DNA of 64,000 bases from Vibrio chagasii (GCF_024347355.1 NZ_AP025465.1:2170001-2234000), one strand, 5' to 3'. Shown: positions 39,946 to 51,511, numbered from the stretch's first letter. The notes: generated by a model not told the origin, from the letters alone. Program-made: numbers and translations.

Positions 39946-41283
39946 ATGTCTATCCAAAACTATTTTGTCGATTTCCTCGAAGAAAATCCTGTTGATGTAG
40001 CTCAACTCACCACTTTCTCTGAACATATCCCAGATGAATGGGTTGTTAAGGCAGCTAGTCTTTCTGATAAAGCGACTATTCGCCGACGTCGACTACCAAG
40101 TGACATGGTCTTGTGGCTAATTGTCGGCATGGCCTTCTTCCGTAATGAACCAATTGCCGAAGTCGCACGAAGAATGAATGTCTGTGCGGATGGCTTGGCT
40201 GATGAAGAGTTATTAGCAAAAAGTGCTTTAACCCAGGCAAGACAACGTTTAGGCAGTGCTGCACCAGAGTGGTTGTTTAAACAATGTGGGCGAACGTGGG
40301 GTCTTGAACGATACCGTGATGATACGTGGCAAGGATTACAAGTTTTTGCTGTAGACGGTGCTCTTTTTCGCACCGCGGATACGCCCGAACTTAGAGAGCA
40401 CTTTGGCTCGGGTAATACCTCGAGTAGCAGGCAGACACCACATCCAATGCTAAGAGTTGTGACTATGATGAATGTCCGTTCTCATGTCATCGTTGACGCT
40501 GCCATAAGCCCTTATCGGCGTGGTGAAATCCCACTTGCTATGCCCTTCATCGACTCTTTACCAGATAACTCTGTGACGTTACTAGATAAAGGTTTTTACG
40601 GTGCAGACTTACTTCTCTCTCTTCAAAATAGCGGTATTAATAGACATTGGTTGATACCAGCAAGGAAAGGGTTGAAATACACACTTTTAGATGAAGAAGA
40701 AAGCAATGATATGCTCATCGAAATGAACGTCTCACCGCAAGCTCTCAAAAAGAACCCTAGTTTACCTGAAAAATGGCAAGTCAGAGCGGTGACCTATGAA
40801 GTACAAGGTAAGCAGAAAACTGTTTTTACATCCCTTCCAAGAGCAGACTACGACGCGAAAGCGGTAGCCGAACTTTATCATGAACGTTGGGAAATCGAAT
40901 TAGGTTATCGTGATATCAAAAGCTCAATGCAACACAATGCCTTAGTATTACGCAGTAAAACAGTAAACCTTGTTTATCAAGAACTCTGGGGGCTGTTGCT
41001 TGGTTATAATTTGGTAAGACGTGAAGCAAGTCAGGCAGCAGTTGAACATGGAAGAATGCCGAATGAAATTAGCTTTAAATACGCTTGTCAGTTTATAGCG
41101 AGCCAACTGAAGGTGATGAGTAAAGCGATATCGCCAGGCAATACACCTAAGCGTTTAAAGAGTCTAAGGGGAGACTTATCAGTCCTCTTTATAGACAAAC
41201 GCCCTAAGCCTAATCGGCCTAGGGCGGTAAAAATATCAAAGACTCGCTACCCAATTAATCGCAAAGCAGCTCCGCTTAAGTGA
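39946..41283 (+). CDS. IS4-group DDE transposase (element 2)
   Basis: A 445-residue transposase: IRRRRLPSDMVLWLIVGMAF, LTQARQRLGSAAPEWLF, FAVDGALFRTADTPELREHF (first Asp), TLLDKGFYGADLLLSL (second Asp), and [17 protein letters not shown] with the Y-2-R-3-E-6-K signature. It shares the fold and order of motifs with the element 1 transposase but differs at many positions, so the two are separate IS types. The frame is intact from the ATG at 39946. Confidence 0.95.
   Translation: MSIQNYFVDFLEENPVDVAQLTTFSEHIPDEWVVKAASLSDKATIRRRRLPSDMVLWLIVGMAFFRNEPIAEVARRMNVCADGLADEELLAKSALTQARQRLGSAAPEWLFKQCGRTWGLERYRDDTWQGLQVFAVDGALFRTADTPELREHFGSGNTSSSRQTPHPMLRVVTMMNVRSHVIVDAAISPYRRGEIPLAMPFIDSLPDNSVTLLDKGFYGADLLLSLQNSGINRHWLIPARKGLKYTLLDEEESNDMLIEMNVSPQALKKNPSLPEKWQVRAVTYEVQGKQKTVFTSLPRADYDAKAVAELYHERWEIELGYRDIKSSMQHNALVLRSKTVNLVYQELWGLLLGYNLVRREASQAAVEHGRMPNEISFKYACQFIASQLKVMSKAISPGNTPKRLKSLRGDLSVLFIDKRPKPNRPRAVKISKTRYPINRKAAPLK
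41200..41226 (-). terminator. Right-end hairpin of element 2
   Basis: An 11-bp stem (CGCCCTAAGCC at 41200-41210 with GGCCTAGGGCG at 41216-41226; one mismatch in DNA that can be a G-U pair in the minus-strand RNA) with a 5-base loop, followed on the minus strand by TTTGTC. It lies within the transposase gene. It could stop mukB read-through, but the T-run is short. Confidence 0.45.
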
Positions 41284-41292
41284 ACTACATTG

Positions 41293-41304
41293 CCTACGAT
41301 GAGG
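41293..41304 (+). repeat. Right target-site duplication of IS element 2
   Basis: Second exact copy of CCTACGATGAGG, followed by GGCTTT, the other arm of the split mukB terminator. Confidence 0.93.
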
Positions 41305-41338
41305 GGCTTTGAATTAGTAGAAGTGAGTCAGCTTCTGT

Positions 41339-44300
41339 TTATTGTTCAGTTTCTTCGATAAGCTCTTGGACTGAAGAGGCTGGCTTATTCTGAGCAAATC
41401 CGCGCAGGCCAACAACGTGTACGTGTTCATGATCTTTGAAGACCTTACGTACCAGTTTGTAGGTTGTACCTTTCTCTGGGCTGATGTTCTCCGGTGCTGC
41501 AATCAGAAGCTGCATACCTAGACGGTCACACAGTTCAAACAGTGTAGAGATAGACTTCGCATCCAGACGTGCTGCTTCATCAAGGAACAACAAGCGGCAT
41601 GGAACAATGTCTTTGCTACGAAGTCGGCGAGATTCTTCTTCCCAGCTCTGTACCACCATCAGTAGGATAGATTGACCAGTACCAATCGCCTCACCGGTAG
41701 ACAGTGCGCCGGATTCAGCTTGTAGCCAACCATCCGAACCACGGTTAACTTCAACACTTAGCTCTAGGTAGTTACGGTAATCAAGCAGCTCTTCACCCAG
41801 AACTTGCGGAGAACGTTGGCCCATGTCGATGTGTGGGTTCACACGTTGGAACAACTTCGCCATCGCTTCTGAGAAAGTGAAACGAGTCGTTTCGAACAAG
41901 TCTTTGTGCTGCTCTTGTTGAGTCGCTAGGCCTGATAGCAAGATTTCGTGGCTTTCACGAATCTTAACGTTCAGACGTACGCCCTTAACCTGACCAAAGT
42001 AAATATTCGACAGACCTTGGTTTAGCATTCGAATACGGTTCTGCTCGCGCTGAATCGTCTTCTTAATAATGCTTGCTACCGACTCAGAGCTGATCGCTAG
42101 GCGGTTTTCACGCTGCGTCAGTTCTTCAGTTAATCGAGCTAGTTCAACTTCCATCTCTTCGATTGCTTCAACCGGATCATCCGTATGGATGATGTCTTGG
42201 CGAATACGCTCGCGAAGATGTTGGTAAACCGCAATGTAGAACAGAACCTTACGCTCTGGATGCGCGTTATCTTCCGATAGGCGCAGCGAATCGCGTAGGT
42301 CTTCATTGTCAGCCACAGCCAGACGTAGTGCACCCAGTGATTTATCCGACATTGAGCGAAGTTCACCCGCTGTTAGGTAAGCCAGTTCACGCTTGTGTAG
42401 ACGACGTTCAACGTCATTCTCACGTGCTAAACGCAGTACTGAACACCAGCCGGCTTTTGCTGCAACAACGAAGGTACGAAGCTCTGTGTACTCTTTCTGT
42501 ACTTTCTTAAGACGCTTAGCCAGTGCTTTCATCTCAAGTTCAGTTGAGGTAATCGTACGCTCATATTCGCTCTTACGGCTACGAGACGTATGCAGACGCT
42601 CTTGAAGCTCGTCACGACGACGCACCGCGCGCTCTTCAGCACCTTCATCAGCGTTAACACCGAACTCTTGAAGCTCTTGTTTGAACTCTTGAACAGTCTC
42701 TTGCTTCGCTTGGTGCGAACTCTTCAACGCTGCCAATACTTGGTTGTACTGGTTCATCTGTTCGCGAGCTTGCTTCAAGCCATCGCGGCCTTTCGCACGA
42801 GCTTGTTCTGCTTGAACCAGCTTCGCTTTCAGTTGCTCACTCAATTCACTGCTCTTGTTAAGCAGATCAACTGAGTCTGCGTAAGCAAAGTAGTGACGAC
42901 GTTCAATCAGATCAGACAGCGCGAACACTTTGCCTTTTAACGTTTGCAGCGCGTTGTCCGCTTGGCGATACTCTGCTTCCAAAGCTTCAAATTGCTCTGG
43001 GTCTGCGTCTAGTGCAGAAACGATTTGCTCTAGTGAAGCAAGTGCTTTGCCGTGAGTGTTCAGGTAAGACTTAGCTTCGCTCAGGCGTTCTAGTTGTACT
43101 TCTAGTTCAGCCAAACGCTCAGCTAATGTTTCGTCTTCTAGAATACGAACCATAGGCGCTAACTTATCAAGCGCAGCAATCGCCTGTTTACTTTGTTGAA
43201 GCTGGCTGCGTTGTTGTTGCTCTTTCGAATCCAGTTCAGCTAACGAGCGCACTACTTGGTTGCGTTTCTCACGAACGACTGTAAGTGCTTGCTCTGGATC
43301 TGCGTTAAACGCAACGTGCAGGTGCTTCGCTACAAAGCTATTGAATGCTTGGTATAAACGATTAAGTTTTTGAGAGTCAAACGCAGCTTTCGCGTGATTC
43401 TCAACAACCACATCGCGCTCTTCACGCAGTTTCTCTAAACGTTGCTCACGAGCTGCACGGCCAAACAGTGGGATCTCAGGGAAACGAGAGTAACGCATCT
43501 GGCGATCGTTCAGTTGAACACACACCGCGCCTTCTAACTCATCGGCATTGAACGAGCTGTCATCAAACGCGTCTACATCACCCTCAAGGATGTAAAGGTC
43601 TTCAGGACAATCATCAAGATCAATCAGTTTCTCTTTGATGCCATCAAGATCTGAAACCACAATCGCATGACGAGCCGGGCCATACATCGCACTGAAGTAT
43701 GGTGCATCGCCAATCGTGATGTCGTCGTAGATCTCAGAAAGCAGAACGCCACCAAGGGTATCTGCTAAGCCTTTCAAACGAGGATCGTTAGAACCACCAG
43801 GTGACGCTAGACGCTCGATCTCTTGCTCAAGTTCAGCTCGGCGCGTTGCCAGTTGATCTTTAGCCACCACTTGAGATTTTTCATCTTCAAGCACTTGCTG
43901 CATTTGCGTCATCACAGCTTGGCTATCTTCTAGCTCAGCTTCGGTTTGATCTCTCAACGACTCAAGCGCATCATTTGCTGTGATCCACGCAGGAGCAACA
44001 GATTCAAGCTTTTGAATCTCTTGATCGTGGTTTTGCTGAACACGACGTTGTTCACTCTTCGCTTCACGCAGCTCTTCTTGAGCATACTCAAGCGTTTCGA
44101 TCTGCATGGCATGACGTTCACGTTCTTCTTCGAAAACCGCTTCGTCAGTCAGTGAAATATTGTGTTGCTTTTGGTATTCAGTCGCCAGCTCTTTCGCTTG
44201 ACGCTGCTGCGCCACATCACGAGCCATGTCGCGATGCTGAGCACGCCATTGCTGTTCGTTCTCAACAACGTGTTTTGCGTTACGACCTTTATCTAGAGCT

Positions 44301-45799
44301 TGTTTAGCGCTGTGAGACGCTTCTTTACGTTCAAAATCACCAACAATGCTCTTAACCAAAGACAGCGCTTTATCGAACTGTGCAGAAGCTGCTGAAGACA
44401 TGTCTAGCTTGTGCTTAGTAGACAGTAGCTTCTGTGTGCTTGACTCTTCTTGTGCTTTTAACTCAGAAACCAAGGTCAACGCACTTTCTGCCGTAATAGA
44501 TTCATCACCTAGCAACTGCTTGGTTTTCTCTAATGCTTGAACCGCTTGCTGGTATTGAAGTGCGCGAGTCTGCTGAACATCCAATGCTTGTTGGTAATCA
44601 GCAAGCTGAGTTTTCAGGCTATCCACTTCTTCTTCAGTAATGGTTGCCTGCTCTTCTGCAAGAAGTACTCGCTCTTGAGCTTCTTCAACCACCATCATCT
44701 GCTCTTCTAGACGCTCATTAAGCTCTTCTAGATCTTCGCTGTAGCGAGCAATTTTCTCTTGCTGACGAAGTGCAGTTTGAACCAATTGAAGATGATCCGA
44801 AGCCGCTTGGTAGTCTTGTTCTAGAGACGATTCTTGATCCACCAGCAACTCAAGTTCTTCTTGAACTCGATTCAACAGGTTGTTTTGCTCAAGTAAAGTT
44901 TCACGCGAACCAAACAGTTCACCACGGAACTTCATGGTTTGATCAAGCTTGTTACGACGATCGTTTGCATGGCGCATGTAGTCTGCTGCCACGTAATTGG
45001 TCGATTCAGTGATCAAATGCTTGAACAAGTCACGATCCGACTGAGTTGTCTTGATCGCTTCTAACGTCATGCGGTTCTCACGCAGTGCCGATTCCATATC
45101 TTGGAATGCTTTCTTCACACCACCATTTTGCGGTAGAAGGTAATCACGCAGAGAACGTGTAATTGCGCTTGAGATACCACCATAAAGTGATGCCTCAATC
45201 AGACGGTAGAACTTAGAACGGTCGCTGCTATTACGCAGTTTCTTCGGTACCACACCGTATTCGAACATCTGTGAGTGGTAATCCACAATCGAAGAGAACG
45301 CTTTGAAGTGTGCGCCTTCGTATTGTGCAACTGCGGCCTTCACATCATTTAGCTGACATACACGAGCATGACTGTCTGAAACGTTCTGAATCAATACATC
45401 CGTTGGCTTCACATGGCTTGGAAGACCTTGGATAACGAACGGCTTGATGTCTACTTTCTTGTCACGACCAGCAACTTGCTGCAGTTTTACTGCAAACAGT
45501 AGGCGTTGGTTACGAGAGTTCACCACATCTAACGCTGCATAACATGCGCCTGGCTGAAGCTTACCGTAAAGGCCTTTATCACGTGATGACTGTGAGCTGC
45601 CTGCTTCCGTTGTGTTACGGAAATGCAGAAGGCTTTGGTCAGGGATAAGTGCTGTAATGAATGCCGCCATTGTGGTCGACTTACCTGCACCGTTACCGCC
45701 AGAAAGCGTTGTAACCAATCCATCAATATCAAAAGTACGTGCGAAGAAGCCGTTCCAGTTGACCATGGTTAATGATTGATACTTACCTCTTTCAATCAT
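41339..45799 (-). CDS. mukB: Chromosome partition protein MukB (SMC-like condensin)
   Basis: A 1486-residue SMC-like ATPase, the same length as E. coli MukB. Walker A GGNGAGKS is at residues 34-41; long coiled coils flank a hinge near residues 650-790 ([22 protein letters not shown]); the ABC signature [12 protein letters not shown] is near 1366-1377 and Walker [10 protein letters not shown] near 1405-1413. With MukE and MukF it loops and compacts the chromosome. Its start overlaps the mukE stop by 4 bases. Its own terminator is split by IS element 2. Confidence 0.98.
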   Translation of the reverse strand: MIERGKYQSLTMVNWNGFFARTFDIDGLVTTLSGGNGAGKSTTMAAFITALIPDQSLLHFRNTTEAGSSQSSRDKGLYGKLQPGACYAALDVVNSRNQRLLFAVKLQQVAGRDKKVDIKPFVIQGLPSHVKPTDVLIQNVSDSHARVCQLNDVKAAVAQYEGAHFKAFSSIVDYHSQMFEYGVVPKKLRNSSDRSKFYRLIEASLYGGISSAITRSLRDYLLPQNGGVKKAFQDMESALRENRMTLEAIKTTQSDRDLFKHLITESTNYVAADYMRHANDRRNKLDQTMKFRGELFGSRETLLEQNNLLNRVQEELELLVDQESSLEQDYQAASDHLQLVQTALRQQEKIARYSEDLEELNERLEEQMMVVEEAQERVLLAEEQATITEEEVDSLKTQLADYQQALDVQQTRALQYQQAVQALEKTKQLLGDESITAESALTLVSELKAQEESSTQKLLSTKHKLDMSSAASAQFDKALSLVKSIVGDFERKEASHSAKQALDKGRNAKHVVENEQQWRAQHRDMARDVAQQRQAKELATEYQKQHNISLTDEAVFEEERERHAMQIETLEYAQEELREAKSEQRRVQQNHDQEIQKLESVAPAWITANDALESLRDQTEAELEDSQAVMTQMQQVLEDEKSQVVAKDQLATRRAELEQEIERLASPGGSNDPRLKGLADTLGGVLLSEIYDDITIGDAPYFSAMYGPARHAIVVSDLDGIKEKLIDLDDCPEDLYILEGDVDAFDDSSFNADELEGAVCVQLNDRQMRYSRFPEIPLFGRAAREQRLEKLREERDVVVENHAKAAFDSQKLNRLYQAFNSFVAKHLHVAFNADPEQALTVVREKRNQVVRSLAELDSKEQQQRSQLQQSKQAIAALDKLAPMVRILEDETLAERLAELEVQLERLSEAKSYLNTHGKALASLEQIVSALDADPEQFEALEAEYRQADNALQTLKGKVFALSDLIERRHYFAYADSVDLLNKSSELSEQLKAKLVQAEQARAKGRDGLKQAREQMNQYNQVLAALKSSHQAKQETVQEFKQELQEFGVNADEGAEERAVRRRDELQERLHTSRSRKSEYERTITSTELEMKALAKRLKKVQKEYTELRTFVVAAKAGWCSVLRLARENDVERRLHKRELAYLTAGELRSMSDKSLGALRLAVADNEDLRDSLRLSEDNAHPERKVLFYIAVYQHLRERIRQDIIHTDDPVEAIEEMEVELARLTEELTQRENRLAISSESVASIIKKTIQREQNRIRMLNQGLSNIYFGQVKGVRLNVKIRESHEILLSGLATQQEQHKDLFETTRFTFSEAMAKLFQRVNPHIDMGQRSPQVLGEELLDYRNYLELSVEVNRGSDGWLQAESGALSTGEAIGTGQSILLMVVQSWEEESRRLRSKDIVPCRLLFLDEAARLDAKSISTLFELCDRLGMQLLIAAPENISPEKGTTYKLVRKVFKDHEHVHVVGLRGFAQNKPASSVQELIEETEQ

Positions 45800-46590
45800 G
45801 CTTCACCTTCTACTTTTGTTTGTTCGCCGTCGTTTGACTCAAGGTCAAAGTCAGCTTGATCGTTAAAAATATCTTGTTGACCGTTTTCATCTACATCTGA
45901 TGTAGCTTCAGCTTTCTCTTCATTCAACAAGCTACCTTGGTTAGGTTCTTGAGTATGCACCACAGCCTCACCATCACGGATAAGGCGCAGTTGAGCTTCT
46001 TTCATGTCATCGCCAACACGTACGTCCGCACCAAAACGGAATACCGCTTCGCTGATACGGAATTTGCCCGTTTCGCCAATCGCAATCAAGATGCCGATAC
46101 GACGTAAGCGACGCAGAGAAGTACGCACTTTTTCAAACAGTTTTTCTTTGTCTAAATCAGAACCAGACGCACGGTTTGTTGCTAGCTTCATGAGTTTTTT
46201 CTCATCCGCTAGCGCCATTAGCTCTTCAAACAACTCTTGGTTAGTGAAGATACCTTCGTGAGCTAAACGTTCTGGGCTTAGGTACAAGAAACACAATACC
46301 TTGCCAACAAGCATGTCTAGCTCAGACAACACACTACGACCAATTAAAGACGTAGAACGCGGACGCAGATAGAAGAAACCTTCCGGTGCTTTCACAAGTT
46401 CTGTGTTGTAGCGTTGGTAGAAATGCTGAAGCTCAACTTCAAAATCAGACAGTAACGCGTGGTTATCTAGGTCTTCTGTTGAAATATGCTTACCTGAACG
46501 CAGCATGCTGTCTAGCGCAGGGAACAATGGGTTCGCTATCGCTTTTACCAGTTTCTCTGGCATGTAATCATCAGTACTTGTTAATGACAT
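45796..46590 (-). CDS. mukE: Chromosome partition protein MukE
   Basis: A 264-residue kite subunit. [29 protein letters not shown] at the N-terminus and [28 protein letters not shown] in the middle are family blocks; two winged-helix domains are expected. The start at 46590 (MSLTSTDD) is chosen over 46608 because AAAGG lies just upstream and the family begins there. The acidic tail (about 215-264) is poorly conserved. It overlaps the end of mukF and the start of mukB. Confidence 0.96.
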   Translation of the reverse strand: MSLTSTDDYMPEKLVKAIANPLFPALDSMLRSGKHISTEDLDNHALLSDFEVELQHFYQRYNTELVKAPEGFFYLRPRSTSLIGRSVLSELDMLVGKVLCFLYLSPERLAHEGIFTNQELFEELMALADEKKLMKLATNRASGSDLDKEKLFEKVRTSLRRLRRIGILIAIGETGKFRISEAVFRFGADVRVGDDMKEAQLRLIRDGEAVVHTQEPNQGSLLNEEKAEATSDVDENGQQDIFNDQADFDLESNDGEQTKVEGEA

Positions 46591-47908
46591 TGGCTTGTAC
46601 CTTTGCACCGAAATCGTTGATTGCCTGCCAATCTGGCTGAATAGCCTGATAGTCAGACTCTGAGTAACCTAAGCGCACCGCTTGGTCGACAACAATTCTG
46701 GCTAAATCAAAATGGTGTGTGCGAGGGTGTTCAGCGAGGTAGTCGCGTAACACAAGGCCAAGATCGATTGGCGCACCTTGCTGTTTGTGAGCTTTTAACA
46801 TATCTGCAATTCTTTCAGACAGCAGATCGTTCACTTGCTCAAATTCTTCGTACTCTACGTCGAGTGGCGCTTGTCCTGTTACCTCGTCATCACGAAGCAC
46901 TAGTGCTTCATCACGAAGGTCAGTTAACTTTTCAGCGTCGGCATACGTCAGTAGCCAAGGCGCATCAAAGTATTCAGTCACAGATTGACGTAAGCGTTGG
47001 CTGAAGGCACGGTTCTTATCCATATCAATCGCGGTACGGATAAACTTGTGAACGTGACGGTCATAGCCGATCCACAGATCAATTGCTTGTTGGCCCCAAC
47101 TTGTGATTCGGTCGAGCTTCATTTGCAGACCAAACAGGGTTTCGCCAACAAACTCAAGTTCGTCGTCACCGTAGACTATTTCTTGGATATCTAGGATCTG
47201 CGTTTGCAGTTCATCACCTGCCGCTTGCAAGGTGTCTTGCAGCTCTTTTAGCGTGGCTGAGGTTTCTGATAGCAAGACTTCACAGTTGTTGATCGCCTCA
47301 CGCCAATCTTTATTAAGAAGGTCGGCAATCTGCTGTTTTACGGTCTGCTGCTGCTCATCCATAACACGTTGGTTAAGATCAATCTGATCGAAAATTTCAC
47401 CAACAGAATACTTGAGCACGCCGTAAACATTCTTTCTCCAATGTCCTGGCGTTCCGCCTTTCTGTGCAGCTTCAATGGCCTTTGCCATCTCGTCGGCAAC
47501 CATGGAAAGTTGGATAGACAGTTTTAATTTAGAGAACTGACGGTGACGTAAATAATAATCTGAGATACCAATAGCCAACGGTGACAAGCGGTATATGCTT
47601 GCGCCATCGGTAATTTCGCTGGTAAAGCGGCTAATCAGCTTCTGTTTAACCAACTCATTAATTGCATTATTGGCACGAAACGCTGAGGCTTCACCAGTAT
47701 CTTCAAACAGTCGAGTGACGATAGTAAACGCATCATGCAGTTCACCCTCGCCCAGCTCTTCATCGAACCTTTCATTGCTTAATACTGCGATAGCAATCAA
47801 AAATGCTAAGCGCTCTGGCGGCAAGTTTAATGAAAAATCATGCTGCTTGACCCAGCCCACCAACTCATCAATTGGCTGCTCTTCGGCAGTTTGAGTCATT
47901 TCACTCAT
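46571..47908 (-). CDS. mukF: Chromosome partition protein MukF (kleisin)
   Basis: A 445-residue kleisin (E. coli 440). The N-terminal winged helix ([27 protein letters not shown]) forms the dimer, the middle is helical, and the C-terminal winged helix binds the MukB head. Its stop overlaps the mukE start by 20 bases, so the three muk genes are coupled. Confidence 0.97.
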   Translation of the reverse strand: MSEMTQTAEEQPIDELVGWVKQHDFSLNLPPERLAFLIAIAVLSNERFDEELGEGELHDAFTIVTRLFEDTGEASAFRANNAINELVKQKLISRFTSEITDGASIYRLSPLAIGISDYYLRHRQFSKLKLSIQLSMVADEMAKAIEAAQKGGTPGHWRKNVYGVLKYSVGEIFDQIDLNQRVMDEQQQTVKQQIADLLNKDWREAINNCEVLLSETSATLKELQDTLQAAGDELQTQILDIQEIVYGDDELEFVGETLFGLQMKLDRITSWGQQAIDLWIGYDRHVHKFIRTAIDMDKNRAFSQRLRQSVTEYFDAPWLLTYADAEKLTDLRDEALVLRDDEVTGQAPLDVEYEEFEQVNDLLSERIADMLKAHKQQGAPIDLGLVLRDYLAEHPRTHHFDLARIVVDQAVRLGYSESDYQAIQPDWQAINDFGAKVQANVINKY

Positions 47909-48033
47909 TGTGGTTCCTGTTACTGTTCTTCGTCATATCAAACACAGTAGATATGACGCCTATTTCTTTATAACGCGGGCTTCTTACGATTGCATAGCGC
48001 ATATTGTGGTTTCTTTTACCACATTCATCACTG

Positions 48034-48819
48034 TTATTGCGCAGGTTTTTGAGCCCAAACGTGAATATAACGGCCTAGTGACAGATATGGCTCTTGGCGA
48101 CATAGCTGTTTTTCTAGTTCCAATACATCTTCAAATTGGTAATCGCCCATGTACTCCATATTACCTATGTAGTCACTGAAGGAGCGAATGCCTGATTTAC
48201 CACAGATTTCTAGACCAGCGTCTTCTATCCATTGATAAACCTCTTCTGGCTTCAAGCCTTTTTGTGGTTGCAGCTTAAACCGTTTTCGATGTGGCATCCC
48301 ATTCAATACATGAGGAATGTTGCCACAAATCACATTTTTCAGGACTAATCCGTGGTGGTTGTAAAACATTATCGAGGCAATACCACCCGGTTTCACTTGT
48401 TCAAGTAGCAAATCCAGTGCTTCTTTTGGGTCTGCTAGCCACTCCATAACGGCGTGAAATATCACAAAATCGACTTTATCGTCGAGATGCTCTGCCACTT
48501 TTTGTACCGGAGAATGGATAAACTGATATTGCTCTAACAGCCCTGCTTCGGTGATCCCTTCTCGAGCCAGCTTCAGCATCTCAGAAGAAAGATCACATAG
48601 AGAAACCTTATGACCCAGTGCCGCAATTTTTTGCGACATCTGTGCCAATCCGCCCCCAGCATCAAGCACATGCAATGGAGAAGCAGAATCTTCAAACTTG
48701 CTCAAAGCTTGTTCTAAATCTTCCCATACGATGATCTGACGGATCTCTCCTTTGTCAGAGCCGTAAATATTTTTTGCAAATTTGTGGGCAATATCGTCGA
48801 AATTACGGTCTTCAGTCAC
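48034..48819 (-). CDS. cmoM: tRNA 5-carboxymethoxyuridine methyltransferase CmoM
   Basis: A 261-residue SAM-dependent methyltransferase (SmtA/CmoM). Motif I LHVLDAGGGLAQMSQKIAA is near residues 47-65; FVIFHAVMEWLADPKEALDLL is the motif around the catalytic fold. It makes the methyl ester of cmo5U34 (mcmo5U) in certain tRNAs, the step after CmoA and CmoB, whose genes lie 17 kb away in this window. Its place before mukF matches E. coli (cmoM-mukF-mukE-mukB). Confidence 0.92.
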   Translation of the reverse strand: MTEDRNFDDIAHKFAKNIYGSDKGEIRQIIVWEDLEQALSKFEDSASPLHVLDAGGGLAQMSQKIAALGHKVSLCDLSSEMLKLAREGITEAGLLEQYQFIHSPVQKVAEHLDDKVDFVIFHAVMEWLADPKEALDLLLEQVKPGGIASIMFYNHHGLVLKNVICGNIPHVLNGMPHRKRFKLQPQKGLKPEEVYQWIEDAGLEICGKSGIRSFSDYIGNMEYMGDYQFEDVLELEKQLCRQEPYLSLGRYIHVWAQKPAQ

Positions 48820-48934
48820 GGCTACTTGAGTTATTATGTCCTATCGTGCCTGCTATTCTGTCACAGGAATTTCAGGAATAAAGAGGCGATGTCTCTTTTT
48901 ACTACTAAGTGATGTTTTTTCGGACTATTCGGAT

Positions 48935-49789
48935 ATGTTTGAGCTGAAAAAAGTAGTGTCTTCATTACTGATGCCACTACCAGCAATGTTAATTCTCGCA
49001 TTTCTGGGCTTAGCCCTAGTGATGTTTACTACTAAAAGAAAGACTGGTTGCTTAATTACCCTCTCAGCCCTCTGTGGTATTTTCCTAATCGCTTTCCAGC
49101 CAGTTTCTAGTCAACTATTAATGCCAATGGAAAGGCAGCACACTGCATTTTTACCTGTCGACGAGACCGTCGATTACGTGATGGTTCTTGGTAGCGGCCA
49201 CGTCGTTGATGACCAGATCCCACCAACATCTGAACTGAGTCGCACAGGCTTGATGCGTTTGAGTGAAGGTATTCGCATTTTACGCCTCTACCCGGGCGCT
49301 AAACTGATTCTGTCTGGCTACGGCGCTGGCACAGAGGTCAGCAACGCAAGAATGATGGCTAAGGTAGCCCTGGCACTCGGTGTTGCAAAGCCTGATATCA
49401 TTCTGCTGGAAACAGCCAAAGACACTTGGGAAGAAGCCCGCCAAGCCGCTGCGTTCGTTAAGAATAAAAGAATGGTGTTGGTAACTTCAGCAAGCCATAT
49501 GACACGTGCTCTCAACGAATTTAATGCAGCAGGCATGAAACCCTTGCCAGCGCCAACTAACTATCTTGCTCAAGAAGGTATCGTAGAACCATGGGAAAAA
49601 TACACGCCCAAGGCTCTTTATCTCGAACAGACTGAACGATATTGGCACGAGACGCTAGGATTAGTTTGGCAAAGCCTACGTGACTGGCTAGACACCAGCA
49701 GTGATATTGTAGAAGAGCCAATCGTCGTGCCTGAAGCTTCGAGCCTAGCTGAAGATGAGAATGTCGTTTCGGCAGCTCAGCCTCAATAA
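48935..49789 (+). CDS. elyC: Envelope biogenesis factor ElyC (DUF218)
   Basis: A 284-residue inner-membrane protein. Two N-terminal helices (about residues 10-30 and 38-58) precede a DUF218 domain (about 80-255: DYVMVLGSGHVVDD, LYPGAKLILSGYGAG, VLVTSASHMTRALNEF). ElyC affects peptidoglycan and undecaprenyl-phosphate lipid carrier metabolism in E. coli. The ATG at 48935 (MFELKKVV) matches the family start; the frame extends upstream to 48836 without similarity. It is divergent from cmoM, as in E. coli. Confidence 0.92.
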   Translation: MFELKKVVSSLLMPLPAMLILAFLGLALVMFTTKRKTGCLITLSALCGIFLIAFQPVSSQLLMPMERQHTAFLPVDETVDYVMVLGSGHVVDDQIPPTSELSRTGLMRLSEGIRILRLYPGAKLILSGYGAGTEVSNARMMAKVALALGVAKPDIILLETAKDTWEEARQAAAFVKNKRMVLVTSASHMTRALNEFNAAGMKPLPAPTNYLAQEGIVEPWEKYTPKALYLEQTERYWHETLGLVWQSLRDWLDTSSDIVEEPIVVPEASSLAEDENVVSAAQPQ

Positions 49790-49815
49790 GCAGTCTACAT
49801 AAAAGACTGAGTCAT

Positions 49816-49855
49816 AAAAAAGCCGAGACATCACTGATGATGTCTCGGCTTTTTA
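49816..49855. terminator. Bidirectional terminator between elyC and torR
   Basis: A perfect 17-bp stem starting AAAAAGCCGAGACATCA (49816-49832) with a short loop and T-run on both strands, between convergent genes. Confidence 0.9.
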
Positions 49856-49894
49856 ATATTTACTATTCTAGCGGACTAACATGTCCCGCAAGAC

Positions 49895-50608
49895 TTAGTC
49901 ACCAGCAAACATGTAACCTTCGCCGTGAACCGTCACAAAAATTTGTGGGTTCTTCGGATCGAACTCCATTTTTGCGCGCATACGACGAATCAGTACATCA
50001 ATAGTACGGTCATTCGGCGCATCAACACGGTGGCTAATCATATTAAGAATACGTTCGCGGCTTAATACCTGATTAGGGTAAGAAGACAGTGCAACCAATA
50101 GTTCGTATTCCGCTTTCGTCAATTTTACCGGCTCGCCGTTTTTGCTTAACGCACGACGAGGGATATCAAATGTCCACTCACCAAAACGAACCACTGATTC
50201 ATCTTCAGATTCTTCAACCGCACCTGCTGCTGTTTTACGAGCGGCAGAAATACGCCAAAGTAGGTTTTTAACTCGAACCAGTAACTCGCGAAGTTCGAAG
50301 GGTTTAGTAACGTAATCGTCAGCGCCCATTTCAAGGCCAACAATTTTGTCGATGCTATCCGTGCGTCCAGTAACTAAAATAATTCCAATGTCTGATTGAC
50401 TGCGTAATTCGCGAGTTAGCATCAATCCATCTTCGCCTGGTAAGTTGATGTCCAGCATAATGAGGTCAACGTTGTTTTCGTCTAACACGTTTCTCATTTG
50501 AGCGCCGCTTTCGGCTTCGCTTACTCTGTACCCTTCGTTCTGGAAATAACCAACCAGTTTACTACGGGTCACCACATCATCTTCTACGACTAATACGTGA
50601 TAGCTCAT
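49895..50608 (-). CDS. torR: Response regulator TorR
   Basis: A 237-residue OmpR-family regulator. The receiver (about 1-120) has the phospho-Asp near 53 in LIMLDINLPGEDGLML, Thr in LVTGRTD and Lys in DDYVTKPFELREL. The winged-helix DNA-binding domain (about 140-237) ends IFVTVHGEGYMFAGD. It resembles E. coli TorR more than ArcA (SIGIILVTGR-like segment, VKNLLWRI). It is expected to act with TorS and TorT on trimethylamine N-oxide respiration genes, none of which is here except torD on the other side of the divergent promoter. Confidence 0.9.
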   Translation of the reverse strand: MSYHVLVVEDDVVTRSKLVGYFQNEGYRVSEAESGAQMRNVLDENNVDLIMLDINLPGEDGLMLTRELRSQSDIGIILVTGRTDSIDKIVGLEMGADDYVTKPFELRELLVRVKNLLWRISAARKTAAGAVEESEDESVVRFGEWTFDIPRRALSKNGEPVKLTKAEYELLVALSSYPNQVLSRERILNMISHRVDAPNDRTIDVLIRRMRAKMEFDPKNPQIFVTVHGEGYMFAGD

Positions 50609-50863
50609 CTACACCACTTTTCTTATTTAATAGTTTCGGTGACTATTCTATTCATAACTAGTAACAATTCTAGTGGTACTGTAGATAAATGCCAGAAACA
50701 TGGATTTTTTTTGATACAAGACAATCTTAAACCTTGCTATTTGTCGTCTGGCACAATTCAATATAGGCATTACTACTAACGAGTAACTTTGCATTTCGCA
50801 AATAACCTCGTCATCAGCCTTGGTGTGTAAAAAACACCACAAGACTAAATCAGGATTTACGTA

Positions 50864-51511
50864 ATGAAAGATACGAAAGCGTTCAATGAGCAAAGAGCAG
50901 AAATTTACTGGTGGTTATCAAGCTTATTCGCCAAAGAGCTCACTCAAGACGAACTTGACCACTACCACTCTGTTGAAATTCGTTCTTTCTTAACTGGTTT
51001 AGGCGAAAATGAAACTCTAAAGCCTGCTATTGATAAGTTAGTTGATGCCCTGAACCGCCTACAAACTCGCGAAGATGCACAACTAGAACTGTCTGCTGAC
51101 TTTTGCGACCTTTTCCTAAAGACAGATAAGCATGGCGCCCTTCCTTATGCTTCAATGTACATCGGTGAAACTGGCCTATTAAACGATATACCAGCGAAAG
51201 AGATGGAAGAGATCATGGCTAAGCACAACCTAGTGGTTAACCAAGATCTAAAAGAACCAGCAGACCACATCGCTATCGAACTCGACTTCTTAGGTAACCT
51301 AATCATTCGTTCTAATGAAACAGAATCAGAAGAAGTACTAGAAAAATCGTTCGAAGTTCAGCAACAATTTATCGAGCAACAGCTATTAACTTGGATCCCG
51401 AAATTCAACGTTAAGTGTCACGATGTTGATGAATTCGGTTTCTACGCTGCTGTATCTTCTCTGCTAATGGCTTTCTGTCAATTAGATGCTCAATATTTAG
51501 CTGGTGAATAA
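50864..51511 (+). CDS. torD: Molybdoenzyme chaperone TorD
   Basis: A 215-residue helical cytoplasmic chaperone of the TorD/DmsD family: [20 protein letters not shown] at the start, [24 protein letters not shown] and [16 protein letters not shown] are conserved blocks. TorD protects the TMAO reductase TorA before molybdenum cofactor insertion and export. It is divergent from torR over 255 bases. torA and torC are not in the window. Confidence 0.93.
   Translation: MKDTKAFNEQRAEIYWWLSSLFAKELTQDELDHYHSVEIRSFLTGLGENETLKPAIDKLVDALNRLQTREDAQLELSADFCDLFLKTDKHGALPYASMYIGETGLLNDIPAKEMEEIMAKHNLVVNQDLKEPADHIAIELDFLGNLIIRSNETESEEVLEKSFEVQQQFIEQQLLTWIPKFNVKCHDVDEFGFYAAVSSLLMAFCQLDAQYLAGE

Larger units (their letters stand above)
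39863..41292 (+). mobile_element. IS4-group insertion sequence (element 2), complete
   Basis: A 1430-bp element related to, but clearly different from, element 1. The ends read CAATGTAGATCAGATAAG (left) and CAATGTAGTTCACTTAAG (right, inward), 15 of 18 matching. A 12-bp direct repeat CCTACGATGAGG flanks it. It carries an intact transposase, an internal palindrome (AAGGATCGGT with ACCGATCCTT, 39878-39899) and a hairpin before the start. Removing it and one repeat copy restores a stem-loop with AAAGCCCCT and AGGGGCTTT arms plus a T-run on the minus strand, 29 bases past the mukB stop. Confidence 0.95.
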
